Shown: positions 32,424 to 40,866, numbered from the stretch's first letter. The stretch is DNA of 40,906 nucleotides from RGIG1918 sp045536045 (GCA_045536045.1 JAZSMU010000070.1:1-40906); one strand, 5' to 3'. Notes: a model not told the origin generated them from the letters alone. Numbers and translations: made by a program.

Positions 32424-33377
32424 TTATTCACCTTTAAAAATTTCTTTTTTGTTTACATATAAAAATAATTTTGAATTAATTGAGAATTTTTTATATTTTC
32501 TAAATTGTGGGTCTTGCTCTTCAGATGCGTGTTCTACAATAAAATCAACAATTCTTTTTATTCTTTTTAAGTCGTAAAATTTTAAATCATTTTTGAGAAA
32601 ATTATACACTATTTTCAATTTCATTGGGTAAATTAATTTTAAAAATTCTTGTGTATTAATTTTATCTTCAAAAAATATTTTTTCTTTTGCAACATTAAGG
32701 GCATTATCTAAAATTTCGCATTCATTATTTGCAACTGTGATAAGGTTTTCAAGGCTGTTTCTATATGTTGGATTAATTTTTTCAAACATAGGCATAATTG
32801 TATGTCTAATGTAATTTCTGTTATAGTTTGTGTCTTCGTTTGAATTATCCTCAATCCATTTTAGATTATTTTCTTCAAGGTAAGAAATAATTTCCTCTCT
32901 AGAAACAGCCAAAAGTGGGCGATAGAAAATATCGCGAACATCAGGAATTGCCTTAAGCCCTTCTATCCCCGTTCCTTTAATAATTCTATAAACCAAAGTT
33001 TCCAAATTGTCGTTTTTATTGTGTGCAAGCATAGTGCAATTTGAGTTGAATTTATTAGCACAGTTTGCGAAAAATTCATATCTTTTATCTCTTGCAACAG
33101 TTTCTGTTTTAGGAGTTTCTGGAGGCAGGGTTTCTGTATAAAATTCAATATTTAATTTTTTGGCAAAATCTCTTGCAAAATTTTCGTCTTCTTTTGCCCT
33201 CTCTCCTCTCCAATTGTGGTTTAAATGAATTGCAATAAGTTCTAAATTCATTTCATTTCTAAGAGAATTTAGGCAATATAAAAGGGCACAGCTATCTGCA
33301 CCCCCTGAAAAACCTACAAGAATTTTTTTATTCTCAAGGCTGTGAATTTTAATGAAATTTTTAACAATTTCTCTCAT
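32424..33377 (-). CDS. tilS: tRNA(Ile)-lysidine synthetase
   Basis: 317 residues from the ATG at 33377, 7 bases after the lysC stop; a longer frame into lysC is unlikely. The ATP motif SGGADS is at 24-29. HLNHNWRGERAKEDE, LAHNKNDNLETLVYRIIKGTGIEGL and NRNYIRH(T)IMP are family landmarks. It attaches lysine to C34 of the tRNA-Ile anticodon so that AUA is read as Ile, which is essential. The C-terminal half is short, as in compact TilS forms. It is the ninth gene of the unit and precedes hpt. Confidence 0.95.
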   Translation of the reverse strand: MREIVKNFIKIHSLENKKILVGFSGGADSCALLYCLNSLRNEMNLELIAIHLNHNWRGERAKEDENFARDFAKKLNIEFYTETLPPETPKTETVARDKRYEFFANCANKFNSNCTMLAHNKNDNLETLVYRIIKGTGIEGLKAIPDVRDIFYRPLLAVSREEIISYLEENNLKWIEDNSNEDTNYNRNYIRHTIMPMFEKINPTYRNSLENLITVANNECEILDNALNVAKEKIFFEDKINTQEFLKLIYPMKLKIVYNFLKNDLKFYDLKRIKRIVDFIVEHASEEQDPQFRKYKKFSINSKLFLYVNKKEIFKGE

Positions 33378-33384
33378 AAAATTC

Positions 33385-34653
33385 TTATAGTTCGTCTTCT
33401 GGCAAAGTTCCTTTAACTTCTGCAACTTCTTCGCCATCTAGGTTGAATTTTTTGCAAAGCTCAACAACTGCTTTTTCTGAATATTGTTTTTCAACAAGGC
33501 AAGAAATTTTAATTTCGCTTGTTGCAATCATTTTAATGTTGATTCCAGCACCTGCCAAAGCTTCAAACATTCCAGCTGCAATACCAGGTCTATCTATCAT
33601 GCCAGCACCAACAATTGAAATTTTTGAAATATCTTGGTCAATGTGGATATTGCTTGGGTTAACACAAGCTTTGATTTCATCTTCAAGAGCTTTAAATTTG
33701 TCTAGGTCGCCATTTGCAACAGTAAATGCAATATCGTTTGTGTTGTTTGAGCTTCTTGCATAAGATTGAATAATCATATCAACACTTAGGTTGTTTTTTG
33801 CCATAATGTTGAAAACCTTAGAAGCGTTGCCTGGTTTATCTTCAACATCACAAATTACAATTCTTGTTTGAGAATTATCTCTTGCAACACCTGTAACTGG
33901 TTTGTTTATTTCCATTTTATCTACTCCTATAATTAATGTTCCAGCATTTTCCAATTTGAAGCTACTTCTAACTCTCATTGGAATATCATATTGACGGGCA
34001 GTTTCTACAGAACGTGGATGAAGAACATTTGCCCCAACTCTTGATAATTCAAACATTTCTTCATAAGAAACAGTTTCAAGAGGAAGTGCATTTGGCACAA
34101 TTCTTGGGTCAGATGTATAAACACCCTCAACATCTGTATAAATATCACATCTGTCTGCTTTAACGGCTGCTGCAATTGCAACTGCAGATGTATCTGAACC
34201 ACCTCTTCCTAAAGTTGTGATTTCATTATCTTCAGTAATTCCTTGAAAACCTGTAACGATAATAATTTTACCTTCTTTTAAGTGTTTTTCTAGTCTTTCA
34301 GTTTTAATATCTATAATTCTTGCTTGTGAATGAATATCTTCTGTCATAATTCCAATTTGCCAAGCATTAAGGCTAATTGCGTCATAGCCTTTTTCTTTAA
34401 TTGTCATGGCAAGTAGTGCTGCAGAAACTTGTTCGCCTGTTGATAACAACATATCCATTTCGCGTTCATCTTTAGCAGATGAAATTTCGTTTGCAAGTTT
34501 AATAAGAGCATCTGTTGTGTGCCCCATAGCTGAAACAATTGTTATAACATCATTGCCTAGTTTTTTTTCTCTAATAACTGCATCTGCGACATTTTTCATT
34601 TTGTCGCTGTCTGAAAGAGATGTTCCTCCAAATTTTTGTACTACGATTGACAT
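33385..34653 (-). CDS. lysC: aspartate kinase
   Basis: 422 residues. First step of the aspartate amino-acid family (Lys, Thr, Met, diaminopimelate). KFGGTS at 7-12, then GFQGITEDNEITTLGRGGSDTSA and RVGANVLHPRSVE, define the kinase domain. Two ACT domains at the C-terminus (about 270-422) suggest allosteric feedback by lysine and/or threonine. The start at 34653 has AGAGGAAG just upstream and overlaps the end of the TPR gene by 13 bases; longer frames are out of register with the family. Confidence 0.96.
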   Translation of the reverse strand: MSIVVQKFGGTSLSDSDKMKNVADAVIREKKLGNDVITIVSAMGHTTDALIKLANEISSAKDEREMDMLLSTGEQVSAALLAMTIKEKGYDAISLNAWQIGIMTEDIHSQARIIDIKTERLEKHLKEGKIIIVTGFQGITEDNEITTLGRGGSDTSAVAIAAAVKADRCDIYTDVEGVYTSDPRIVPNALPLETVSYEEMFELSRVGANVLHPRSVETARQYDIPMRVRSSFKLENAGTLIIGVDKMEINKPVTGVARDNSQTRIVICDVEDKPGNASKVFNIMAKNNLSVDMIIQSYARSSNNTNDIAFTVANGDLDKFKALEDEIKACVNPSNIHIDQDISKISIVGAGMIDRPGIAAGMFEALAGAGINIKMIATSEIKISCLVEKQYSEKAVVELCKKFNLDGEEVAEVKGTLPEDEL

Positions 34654-36404
34654 TCTTCTTCCTCTTCTTTGTTGTTTAGCTTTTCTAGTTTTTCCATTGC
34701 CCAAGTTTCTTCTGGGTATTGTGTAATTATTTTATCACAAATATTTTTTGCAAGACTCATAAAATATTCATTATTTTCATTTTCTAGCATTTTTAAGTAG
34801 CAACCTAACTTAACAGTTAAGAAATTTAAGTCATTTTCAAATTGATTTTCAAAATTTGCAATAATGGAAAGTGCCTCTTTTGGCTTGTTTAGCTCAGTTA
34901 AACATTCTGCTCTAACAAATTGTGCCATATGGTTTGTAACATCTAATTTATATGCTTGTTGAAGTTTATTAATTGCTTCAAGGAAATTTTTATTTTTTGC
35001 AAGAATAACACCATACAAGAAGCAAATTTTAGGGTCGTCTTTGTTTTCTAAATAAACTGAACGAATATGAAGAACTGCTTTTTGATGGTTGCCACTTGCA
35101 CTATACAATTCTGCTAAATGTAGCTTGCTTTCTTTGTCTGATGGGTTATATTCAACAGATTTTTCAAAAGTTTTAATGGCATTTTTAAAATCTTCTGCTT
35201 TTTCATAAGCACATGCCAAATCAAAATGCATTTTTTTGTTATCTTTTGTGCTAGCAATTGCTTTTTTAAGATATTTAATTGCCATTTCCCAATTTTCTTC
35301 AATTGTGTAAATTTTTCCTAAATTAAAAAGGCAATTTGTGTCTTTTGGGTTCAATTTTAGTGCTTTTTCAATTACTTCTTTAGCTTCATCTTTTCTTTCA
35401 AGTTTTAGATATGCATAAGATAAACCTTGATAGTAAATATAGTTTTCTTCCCCTAATTCTAGGGCTTTGTTAAATTTTTCAATTGATTTTTCCCATTCAT
35501 CAAAAACTTGCAAAGATTTTCCCCAAGAATGATAAAAAGTTTGTGTTGAAATTCCTAAGTCTTTTGCTTTTTTATATTGATTTAAGCATTGCTCTTTTGT
35601 TTCTGGTTTTGCAAGATTTTGAGCCAAAATTATATGACACTCAACATTCATTGGGTCTTCCCCTAATGCTTTTTGAGAAAATTCAATTGCTTCTTTTGAG
35701 TTTCCTAAATTGTTGTGGCAAATTGCAAGAAGCTTAGAAAGATTTTCCCAAAAAGGTTCAATTTGTTTTAGAATATTTAATCTTAAAAGTGCTTCTTCAA
35801 AATTTCCTAATTCCAACAAAAGCATTGCCCACATATACAAAACTCTCATATTTGCAGGGTTTAGAGAATAGGCTTTTTCAAAATATTTAAGTGCTTCTTC
35901 TTTTTCGCCAATTTTTGCTAGCACAACTGCGTAGCTTGTGTATATTTTTGGGTTTCTAGAGTCAATTTTAACTGCTTTTTTAAGCATTCTATCGGCGTGT
36001 TGTTTGTTGCCTAATTCTAAATATCCACAAGCTAGGTAAATATGAGCTTTAAGATTGGCACTGTCTACTCTTAATGCTTTTTTATAGTATTCAAGGGCTT
36101 CTTCAAGGTTTCCTTCTTTTGCTTTTAAAATTCCAATATTTATAAATGCATCTGGATTTCTGAGTGCCATTGAAGCTGATTGTTCAAATTTTTTCATAGC
36201 TTCTTCAGTTAAGCCTAATTCTGCAAGTTGAATGCCCCAGCTAAGATATGCGTATGTTGGAATTGCGTTTTCGCCTTTATTTTTATATGAATTTATAAGC
36301 TCATCCCAAGTTTTAATTTTTTGGAATATGTTAAAGATGGGCGAAAATTTTCTTTTTGCCACCTCTTTAATTCTCCTACTCCATTTTTTAATTTGGTTAT
36401 TCAT
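34641..36404 (-). CDS. large TPR-repeat protein
   Basis: 587 residues made almost wholly of tetratricopeptide repeats, about 14 of them from residue 48 to about 550, with a basic N-terminus (KKWSRRIKEVAKRKF). The segments NPDAFINIGILKAKEGNLEEALEYYKKALRVD and similar show the TPR consensus. No signal peptide, no catalytic domain. It is probably a scaffold. Its start overlaps the phosphatase gene by 8 bases and its end overlaps lysC. The C-terminal acidic stretch (NNKEEEEECQS) is short. Confidence 0.9.
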   Translation of the reverse strand: MNNQIKKWSRRIKEVAKRKFSPIFNIFQKIKTWDELINSYKNKGENAIPTYAYLSWGIQLAELGLTEEAMKKFEQSASMALRNPDAFINIGILKAKEGNLEEALEYYKKALRVDSANLKAHIYLACGYLELGNKQHADRMLKKAVKIDSRNPKIYTSYAVVLAKIGEKEEALKYFEKAYSLNPANMRVLYMWAMLLLELGNFEEALLRLNILKQIEPFWENLSKLLAICHNNLGNSKEAIEFSQKALGEDPMNVECHIILAQNLAKPETKEQCLNQYKKAKDLGISTQTFYHSWGKSLQVFDEWEKSIEKFNKALELGEENYIYYQGLSYAYLKLERKDEAKEVIEKALKLNPKDTNCLFNLGKIYTIEENWEMAIKYLKKAIASTKDNKKMHFDLACAYEKAEDFKNAIKTFEKSVEYNPSDKESKLHLAELYSASGNHQKAVLHIRSVYLENKDDPKICFLYGVILAKNKNFLEAINKLQQAYKLDVTNHMAQFVRAECLTELNKPKEALSIIANFENQFENDLNFLTVKLGCYLKMLENENNEYFMSLAKNICDKIITQYPEETWAMEKLEKLNNKEEEEECQS

Positions 36405-36930
36405 AGCTTAAAATTTCAGTTTCTTTTTCCTTTGGCTCTTCAGTATTATTCAAAAGTGTGTCAACAATTTCCCTAATTGCCCCATCTCCTCCTGTGGCAT
36501 TTGTTATTTGAATATCATCTCTTAATTTGATTATTGGATTTGCATTTTTTGGTGCAATTTTATATTGAACAAGCTCAAATGCACTAATGTCATTTATGTC
36601 ATCTCCAATGTATAAAACTTCTTCTTTTGCAAGGTTTTTTCTTGCCATAAGGTCTTCTAGAACAATTCCTTTGTTCCTAATTCCTTTGTGGATTTCTTCA
36701 ATTCCGAATTTTATGTTGAAATAATTTAAAATATTAGAATCTTCTCCAGAAATTATGGCAAAATCATACCCTGCTTTTAAAAGCATAGATACACCCATAA
36801 TGTCTTTGTAGCTTAATCTTTTTGTGTGTTTAAGATTTTCGTCAATATAAACAGAACCATCAGTAAATACTCCGTCAAAATCCGAAACAACAATTTTTAT
36901 ATTTTTAGATAATTTTAAATTACTCATCAT
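36397..36930 (-). CDS. KdsC-like HAD phosphatase (nonulosonate or KDO phosphatase)
   Basis: 178 residues from the ATG at 36930 (GGTG upstream; ATG at 36927 also possible), overlapping the synthase gene by 11 bases. The HAD motif DFDGVFTDG (Asp17 and Asp19), LSYKDIMGVSMLLKAGYDFAIISGE, GDDINDISAFE and the end GGDGAIREIVD are the capless KdsC type, which forms tetramers. Known members remove phosphate from KDO-8-phosphate or from KDN/sialic-acid-9-phosphate. Next to a NeuB-like synthase the second reading is favoured. No fused nucleotidyltransferase. Confidence 0.85.
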   Translation of the reverse strand: MMSNLKLSKNIKIVVSDFDGVFTDGSVYIDENLKHTKRLSYKDIMGVSMLLKAGYDFAIISGEDSNILNYFNIKFGIEEIHKGIRNKGIVLEDLMARKNLAKEEVLYIGDDINDISAFELVQYKIAPKNANPIIKLRDDIQITNATGGDGAIREIVDTLLNNTEEPKEKETEILSYE

Positions 36931-37801
36931 ATTTTGCACCAACTTTTCTTAATTTTTTAATTATAGGAATTTCGTTTTTATAAACAACTTTCTTGCCATC
37001 TCCAATAACTGTTGGAATTGAACGAATATCCCTAACCATTCTTCTAAGTCCTTCAGGCTCAAGGCTTGCTGCTTGGTCTGAGCCCCAAAGAGTTCTATCT
37101 ATTGTTATGTGTCTTTCAACTAAAACACTTCCATACATTACAGACAAAACAGATGGCAAATACCCACGTTCGTGCCCAGAATAACCGATTGGGCAATTGT
37201 AATTTTCTTTTAAATAGTTAATAACTTTTAAATTAATTTCTTCTAAAGCACTAGGATAAGTTGAAGTGCAGTGGCAAATAATTAAATTTTCTTCTCCTAA
37301 AATATCAACTGCGTGCTTAATTTCATCAATCGTGCTCATTCCTGTTGATAAGATAATTGGTTTTCCTGTTTGTCTTGTATATTTCAAAAGAGAATCATCT
37401 GTTAAAAGTGCAGATGGAATTTTATATGTTGGGATATTAAATTTTTTCATAAAATCTACGCTGTCTTTATCCCAACAGCTTGCAAACCAATCTATTTTAA
37501 GCTCTTTAGCATATTTATCAATTTCTTTATATTCTTTTTGTCCAAATTCTAAGCCTCTTTTAAGGTCTCCGTTTGTTGAGCCAAAAGGTGAAATTCTAGG
37601 GAATGCTAATTCTTCTTGAGAATAAACCTTTTCAACAGTTCTTTTTTGAAATTTAACTGCATCACAACCACAAGCTTTTGCAATTTCCATTAATTTTTTT
37701 GCAAGATTAATATCGCCATTATGGTTGATGCCGATTTCCCCTATGATGTATGTGTTTTCCTTATCCCCTATAAATTTTTTTCCGATTTTAATTTTTTTCA
37801 T
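36920..37801 (-). CDS. NeuB/SpsE-like nonulosonate synthase without SAF domain
   Basis: 293 residues, against about 340-360 for NeuB and NANS. The barrel domain is complete: IIGEIGINHNGD (18-30), DAVKFQKRT, KIPSALLTDD, ILSTGMSTIDEI and CHCTSTYPSALEEINL. GYSGHERG and ERHITIDRTLWGSDQAASLEP, carrying metal-binding His residues, close the barrel. It condenses phosphoenolpyruvate with a hexosamine or mannose-type sugar (or its phosphate) to give a nine-carbon acid. The usual C-terminal antifreeze-like (SAF) domain is missing; the gene ends at the barrel. It overlaps fliO by 14 bases and the phosphatase by 11. A role in flagellin or surface glycan decoration is likely but inferred. Confidence 0.85.
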   Translation of the reverse strand: MKKIKIGKKFIGDKENTYIIGEIGINHNGDINLAKKLMEIAKACGCDAVKFQKRTVEKVYSQEELAFPRISPFGSTNGDLKRGLEFGQKEYKEIDKYAKELKIDWFASCWDKDSVDFMKKFNIPTYKIPSALLTDDSLLKYTRQTGKPIILSTGMSTIDEIKHAVDILGEENLIICHCTSTYPSALEEINLKVINYLKENYNCPIGYSGHERGYLPSVLSVMYGSVLVERHITIDRTLWGSDQAASLEPEGLRRMVRDIRSIPTVIGDGKKVVYKNEIPIIKKLRKVGAKYDE

Positions 37802-38186
37802 TAATACTTTCTACTTCCTCTTTTGAAAATTCCCTCAAAAAGCTTATGTTATTTGGAGTTGAACCTAGTGCTAAAAATTTGTTATTAACCTCAACAACAT
37901 GTAAGAATTTTCCTTGTCCAATTGGTGTTGTTGAAATAATTTTAAATTTATTTGCCTCTAATTTTTCTTTGCCATTTGTGATTTTTTCATTAAAAACAGT
38001 TAATTTTTGATATAAAAAACTAACAAGATAAATTAAGCCTAAAACTGCAATTAAAGAAAAAACTGCACCAAAAAATGTTGGTTCATTGTGTGTTTTTAGG
38101 TTTTCTAACTTAATTGCTTCATCTGATAGAGCAAAACTTGCTAATTGAGTTAAAAATATTGAAAATATAATTAATCCTTTTTTCAT
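37788..38186 (-). CDS. fliO: flagellar biosynthesis protein FliO-like
   Basis: 132 residues. A signal-like N-terminus (MKKGLIIFSIFLTQLASFAL) is followed by a membrane segment at about 40-60. A small cytoplasmic domain then has the FliO pattern (FKIISTTPIGQGKFLHVVEVNNKFLALGSTPNNISFLREF). FliO helps assemble the FliP-FliQ-FliR export gate. It overlaps the Tic20-like gene by ATGA and the synthase gene by 14 bases. fliP is not next to it, unlike the usual fliOPQR order. Call is by pattern; low-length family, so moderate certainty. Confidence 0.75.
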   Translation of the reverse strand: MKKGLIIFSIFLTQLASFALSDEAIKLENLKTHNEPTFFGAVFSLIAVLGLIYLVSFLYQKLTVFNEKITNGKEKLEANKFKIISTTPIGQGKFLHVVEVNNKFLALGSTPNNISFLREFSKEEVESINEKN

Positions 38187-38590
38187 TCATCCCCCAAATT
38201 GCTTTTAATTATTTCAGAAATGTATGGAAAATAACTTTTTTTCCCAAATAATGCAAAAATTGCAAGATAACTAATAATTATAAAAATAATGTAGTGAATT
38301 AAAGAAAAGCCAAGATATATTGGAGTTTGGCTTGTGTATATAACAATTTTTTTAATAAATTCGCCAATAAAAGGAACATTAATTGCAAAACCAACTGCAA
38401 TATCCATTAGTTGAGTTATTAAATATAGAATAATTGATAGAAAAATGGATTGCATAATGTGGTAGGTTGTAAAGTTTGGAACATATTTTTTAATTAGTGC
38501 ACAAATAATCATCCAAAAAACACCAACACTTCCGAATGTGTAGTATGTTAAAACACTAATTATTCTATCTAATAAACTAACTTTGTTCAT
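38183..38590 (-). CDS. Tic20-like small membrane protein
   Basis: 135 residues with four predicted membrane segments (about 12-33, 44-66, 72-92 and 98-118). The layout LLDRIISVLTYYTFG, then FTTYHIMQSIFLSIILYL and a final FPYISEIIKSNL, resembles the Tic20/Ycf60 family, known from cyanobacteria and the chloroplast import channel. A DUF4870-type protein is an alternative, as the folds look alike. It overlaps both neighbours (TPR gene by 14 bases, fliO by 4). Function in bacteria is not established. Confidence 0.6.
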   Translation of the reverse strand: MNKVSLLDRIISVLTYYTFGSVGVFWMIICALIKKYVPNFTTYHIMQSIFLSIILYLITQLMDIAVGFAINVPFIGEFIKKIVIYTSQTPIYLGFSLIHYIIFIIISYLAIFALFGKKSYFPYISEIIKSNLGDE

Positions 38591-39635
38591 TTTTTGTCTT
38601 TCTTAAAATAAATTCATTTGCAATTTCTAAATATAAAAGCAAAGCTTGTTTATTATTTTTGTCTTCATAAACGGCTTGCCTATAATATTCCATTGCTTTA
38701 ACAATATTGCCCATTTGGACATAGCAGTTTGCAATAAATAAATCTAGTTGAGATTTATTGTTGCTATATTTAACAATTTTTTTGTATAAATTAATCGCTT
38801 CTTCAAATTTACCTAAGGATGACAAAATGTTGCCATAAATTGTGTATGCAGAAGGATTCATTGGGTCTAAATCAATTGCTTTTTTAAGAATATCAATAGA
38901 AGTTTCAATTTTTCTTTCAGAATTGTAGCAAATTGCTTCGCAAACTAATGCTTGATAATAATTAGAATTAATTTTTAAAGCATTTTTATAAAAATTGTGT
39001 GCTTCAGACCAATTTTCTTTAAGTGCGTATATGTTTGCTAAAGAAAGGTTTGTTTTTTCGTTATTTTGATTAACTTCATAGGCTTTTTTGTATAATTCAA
39101 AAGCCTTATCAATATCTCCCAGAATTTGGTTTGTGTGTGCTAAATGAGTTAGGTAGTCTTCGTTTTTTGGATTAATTTCAACTGCCTTTTGATAAGAAAG
39201 AGCTGCTAATTCTGGCATTTGAAAATCTTGATATAAAACGCCTAATGCCCAATATATTTCAGGGTTTTCAGGAGAAATTATAAGAGCATCTTCGTAATAT
39301 TTTTTAGAATTTTCAAAATTTCTAAGCTCTGCGTAAATATTTCCTAAGTTTGTTAATAAAATTTCATCTTTTGAGTTAATTTTATAGGCTAAAAGAAAGT
39401 TTTTTAAAGAATTTTCATAGTTTTTGTTGTAAAAATATAAACTGCCTGAATTTATCAATGCTTCATAGTTTTCAGGCTCGATGGAAAGTGCTTTGTTATA
39501 TAGCTCAAGCGATTTAACAAAGTTGTTGTTTTCTGCCCACACTCTAGCAAGGGCAAGAATTGACTCTAAGTCATTTTCATTTTTTTGAATTACATTTTCT
39601 AATTTTTGAATTTGTAATCCTAAATTTTCTTCCAT
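38577..39635 (-). CDS. TPR-repeat protein
   Basis: 352 residues from the ATG at 39635, which has AGGAAA about 6 nt upstream; the frame is open further but that extension would run into the upstream small gene. Roughly nine tetratricopeptide repeats, for example NFVKSLELYNKALSIEPENYEAL and EEAINLYKKIVKYSNNKSQ, span residues 25-340. No signal peptide or enzyme domain. It is the second gene of the ten-gene unit and, with the larger TPR protein, brackets the fliO-synthase-phosphatase block. Likely a scaffold or partner protein. Confidence 0.88.
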   Translation of the reverse strand: MEENLGLQIQKLENVIQKNENDLESILALARVWAENNNFVKSLELYNKALSIEPENYEALINSGSLYFYNKNYENSLKNFLLAYKINSKDEILLTNLGNIYAELRNFENSKKYYEDALIISPENPEIYWALGVLYQDFQMPELAALSYQKAVEINPKNEDYLTHLAHTNQILGDIDKAFELYKKAYEVNQNNEKTNLSLANIYALKENWSEAHNFYKNALKINSNYYQALVCEAICYNSERKIETSIDILKKAIDLDPMNPSAYTIYGNILSSLGKFEEAINLYKKIVKYSNNKSQLDLFIANCYVQMGNIVKAMEYYRQAVYEDKNNKQALLLYLEIANEFILRKTKNEQS

Positions 39636-39636
39636 A

Positions 39637-39840
39637 TTATTTCCTATAAACTTCTGTATTTTCAAACATATATCTAGATTGAGCAAGTGCCATATTTTTA
39701 AGAGAACACATACCCTCGCCACTATCCACAACACCTAGTGCTTTTAATCTTCCATACACCATTTCGTTCATATCCTGATAGGCAATATATAAGGCACATT
39801 CTTTGGTGCATTCTGTATTTTTAAACGGACAATTTTTCAT
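39637..39840 (-). CDS. small Cys-rich protein at the head of a ten-gene unit
   Basis: 67 residues. Four cysteines in CPFKNTECTKEC plus C at GMCSLKN suggest a zinc or iron site. The rest is helical (IAYQDMNEMVYGRLKALG). No family was recognised. The ATG at 39840 has no ribosome site; a TATAAT lies exactly 6 nt upstream, so the mRNA is predicted to begin at the ATG. A GTG at 39855 lies across the -10 box and is rejected. Its stop is 1 base before the TPR gene start. Confidence 0.7.
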   Translation of the reverse strand: MKNCPFKNTECTKECALYIAYQDMNEMVYGRLKALGVVDSGEGMCSLKNMALAQSRYMFENTEVYRK

Positions 39841-39846
39841 AAAATT

Positions 39847-39852
39847 ATTATA
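39847..39852 (-). promoter_or_regulatory. -10 box of the ten-gene unit (leaderless)
   Basis: The minus strand reads TATAAT then 6 nt then ATG. A TTAACT lies 18 bp upstream as a possible -35. It overlaps the promoter region of the divergent ATP-grasp gene. Confidence 0.55.
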
Positions 39853-39873
39853 CACTAAATTTGCTATTTAAGT

Positions 39874-39879
39874 TAAAAT
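39874..39879 (+). promoter_or_regulatory. -10 box of the ATP-grasp gene (leaderless)
   Basis: TAAAAT followed by 6 nt and the ATG at 39886 gives the same geometry as the two minus-strand leaderless cases. No ribosome site and no good -35 were seen. Confidence 0.45.
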
Positions 39880-39885
39880 TAACAT

Positions 39886-40866
39886 ATGAACAAAAAATTA
39901 CTTTTTATAATCAGCGAAATTGAGCTAAAATATTTTGAATTTAACCCTTTGGTTACTGATTTTTGGCTTATTAAGGAGTTTTTAGAAAGAGGTTATGAAG
40001 TCTTTGTTTCGGCTCCAAATTCTCTTTACATTAAAAAAACAATTCCATATACAAAAGCTTCTTTAACGCGTGTTGAAGATAATAATATTTTTTATGATAA
40101 AAATTCCCTTGAAATTTCTCTAAATGATTTTGATGTTATCTTTTTAAGACCAGACCCACCCGTTGATATTGATTATATTAACCTTTGCTACATTTTAAAT
40201 TATGTTGATAAAAATAAAACGCAAATTCTAAATTCTCCAAATGCAATTTTAGAAAAAAATGAAAAATTGTATGTAAATGAGTTTGAAAATATTGCTCCTC
40301 AAAATATTGTAACTTCTGATATTGATGAGATTAAAAAATTTTTAAAAGAAAAAAATGAAATCATTATAAAACCATTAAATAGGTGTTTTTCAAGTGGTGT
40401 TTTCTATTTGAAACAAGGAGATAAAAACACAAACACAATAATTAAAACTGCAACAAATGATGGGAAAACTCTTGTTATGGTTCAAGAATTTTTACCAAAA
40501 GTTTCTGAGGGCGATAAGAGAGTTATTTTTATTGCAGGCGAAATTTTAGATTGGACAGTTCAAAAAGTTGGAGTTGACGATTTTAAATTTAATACTCATA
40601 CAGATGAAAACTTTAAAATTGCAAAGCTAACCGAAAAAGAAAAAGAAGTTTGCTCTTCAATGAGCAAAAAACTTTTAGATGACGGAATTTCTATGGCTGG
40701 GCTTGATGTAATTGATGGCAAGGTTATTGAAATAAACATAACTAGCCCTTGCTTTTTTATTAAAGAAATAAATGCTTTTCATAATATTAATCTTGAAAAA
40801 ATTATTGTGGATAGGTTGGAAAATTTTATAAATAATAATAAAAATCAAAAACTTAATGTATATTAA
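39886..40866 (+). CDS. GshB-like ATP-grasp protein
   Basis: 326 residues, near the 315 of bacterial glutathione synthetase. RPDPPVDIDYINLCYIL (88-104), NSPNAILEKNEKLY (116-129), QEFLPKVSEGDKRV (200-212) and GLDVIDGKVIEINITSP follow the GshB order and supply ATP and metal ligands. The Gly-rich loop that in GshB reads GxGGxxIF is NRCFSSGVF here, and the later Arg-Gly-Asn and Gly-Gly segment that contacts the glutathione precursor is not visible. It is therefore an ATP-grasp ligase of GshB ancestry; glutathione synthesis is not assured. It is divergent from the ten-gene unit, with a predicted leaderless start. The last 40 bases of the window after it hold no gene, only an AATATT inverted repeat. 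Confidence 0.75.
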   Translation: MNKKLLFIISEIELKYFEFNPLVTDFWLIKEFLERGYEVFVSAPNSLYIKKTIPYTKASLTRVEDNNIFYDKNSLEISLNDFDVIFLRPDPPVDIDYINLCYILNYVDKNKTQILNSPNAILEKNEKLYVNEFENIAPQNIVTSDIDEIKKFLKEKNEIIIKPLNRCFSSGVFYLKQGDKNTNTIIKTATNDGKTLVMVQEFLPKVSEGDKRVIFIAGEILDWTVQKVGVDDFKFNTHTDENFKIAKLTEKEKEVCSSMSKKLLDDGISMAGLDVIDGKVIEINITSPCFFIKEINAFHNINLEKIIVDRLENFINNNKNQKLNVY

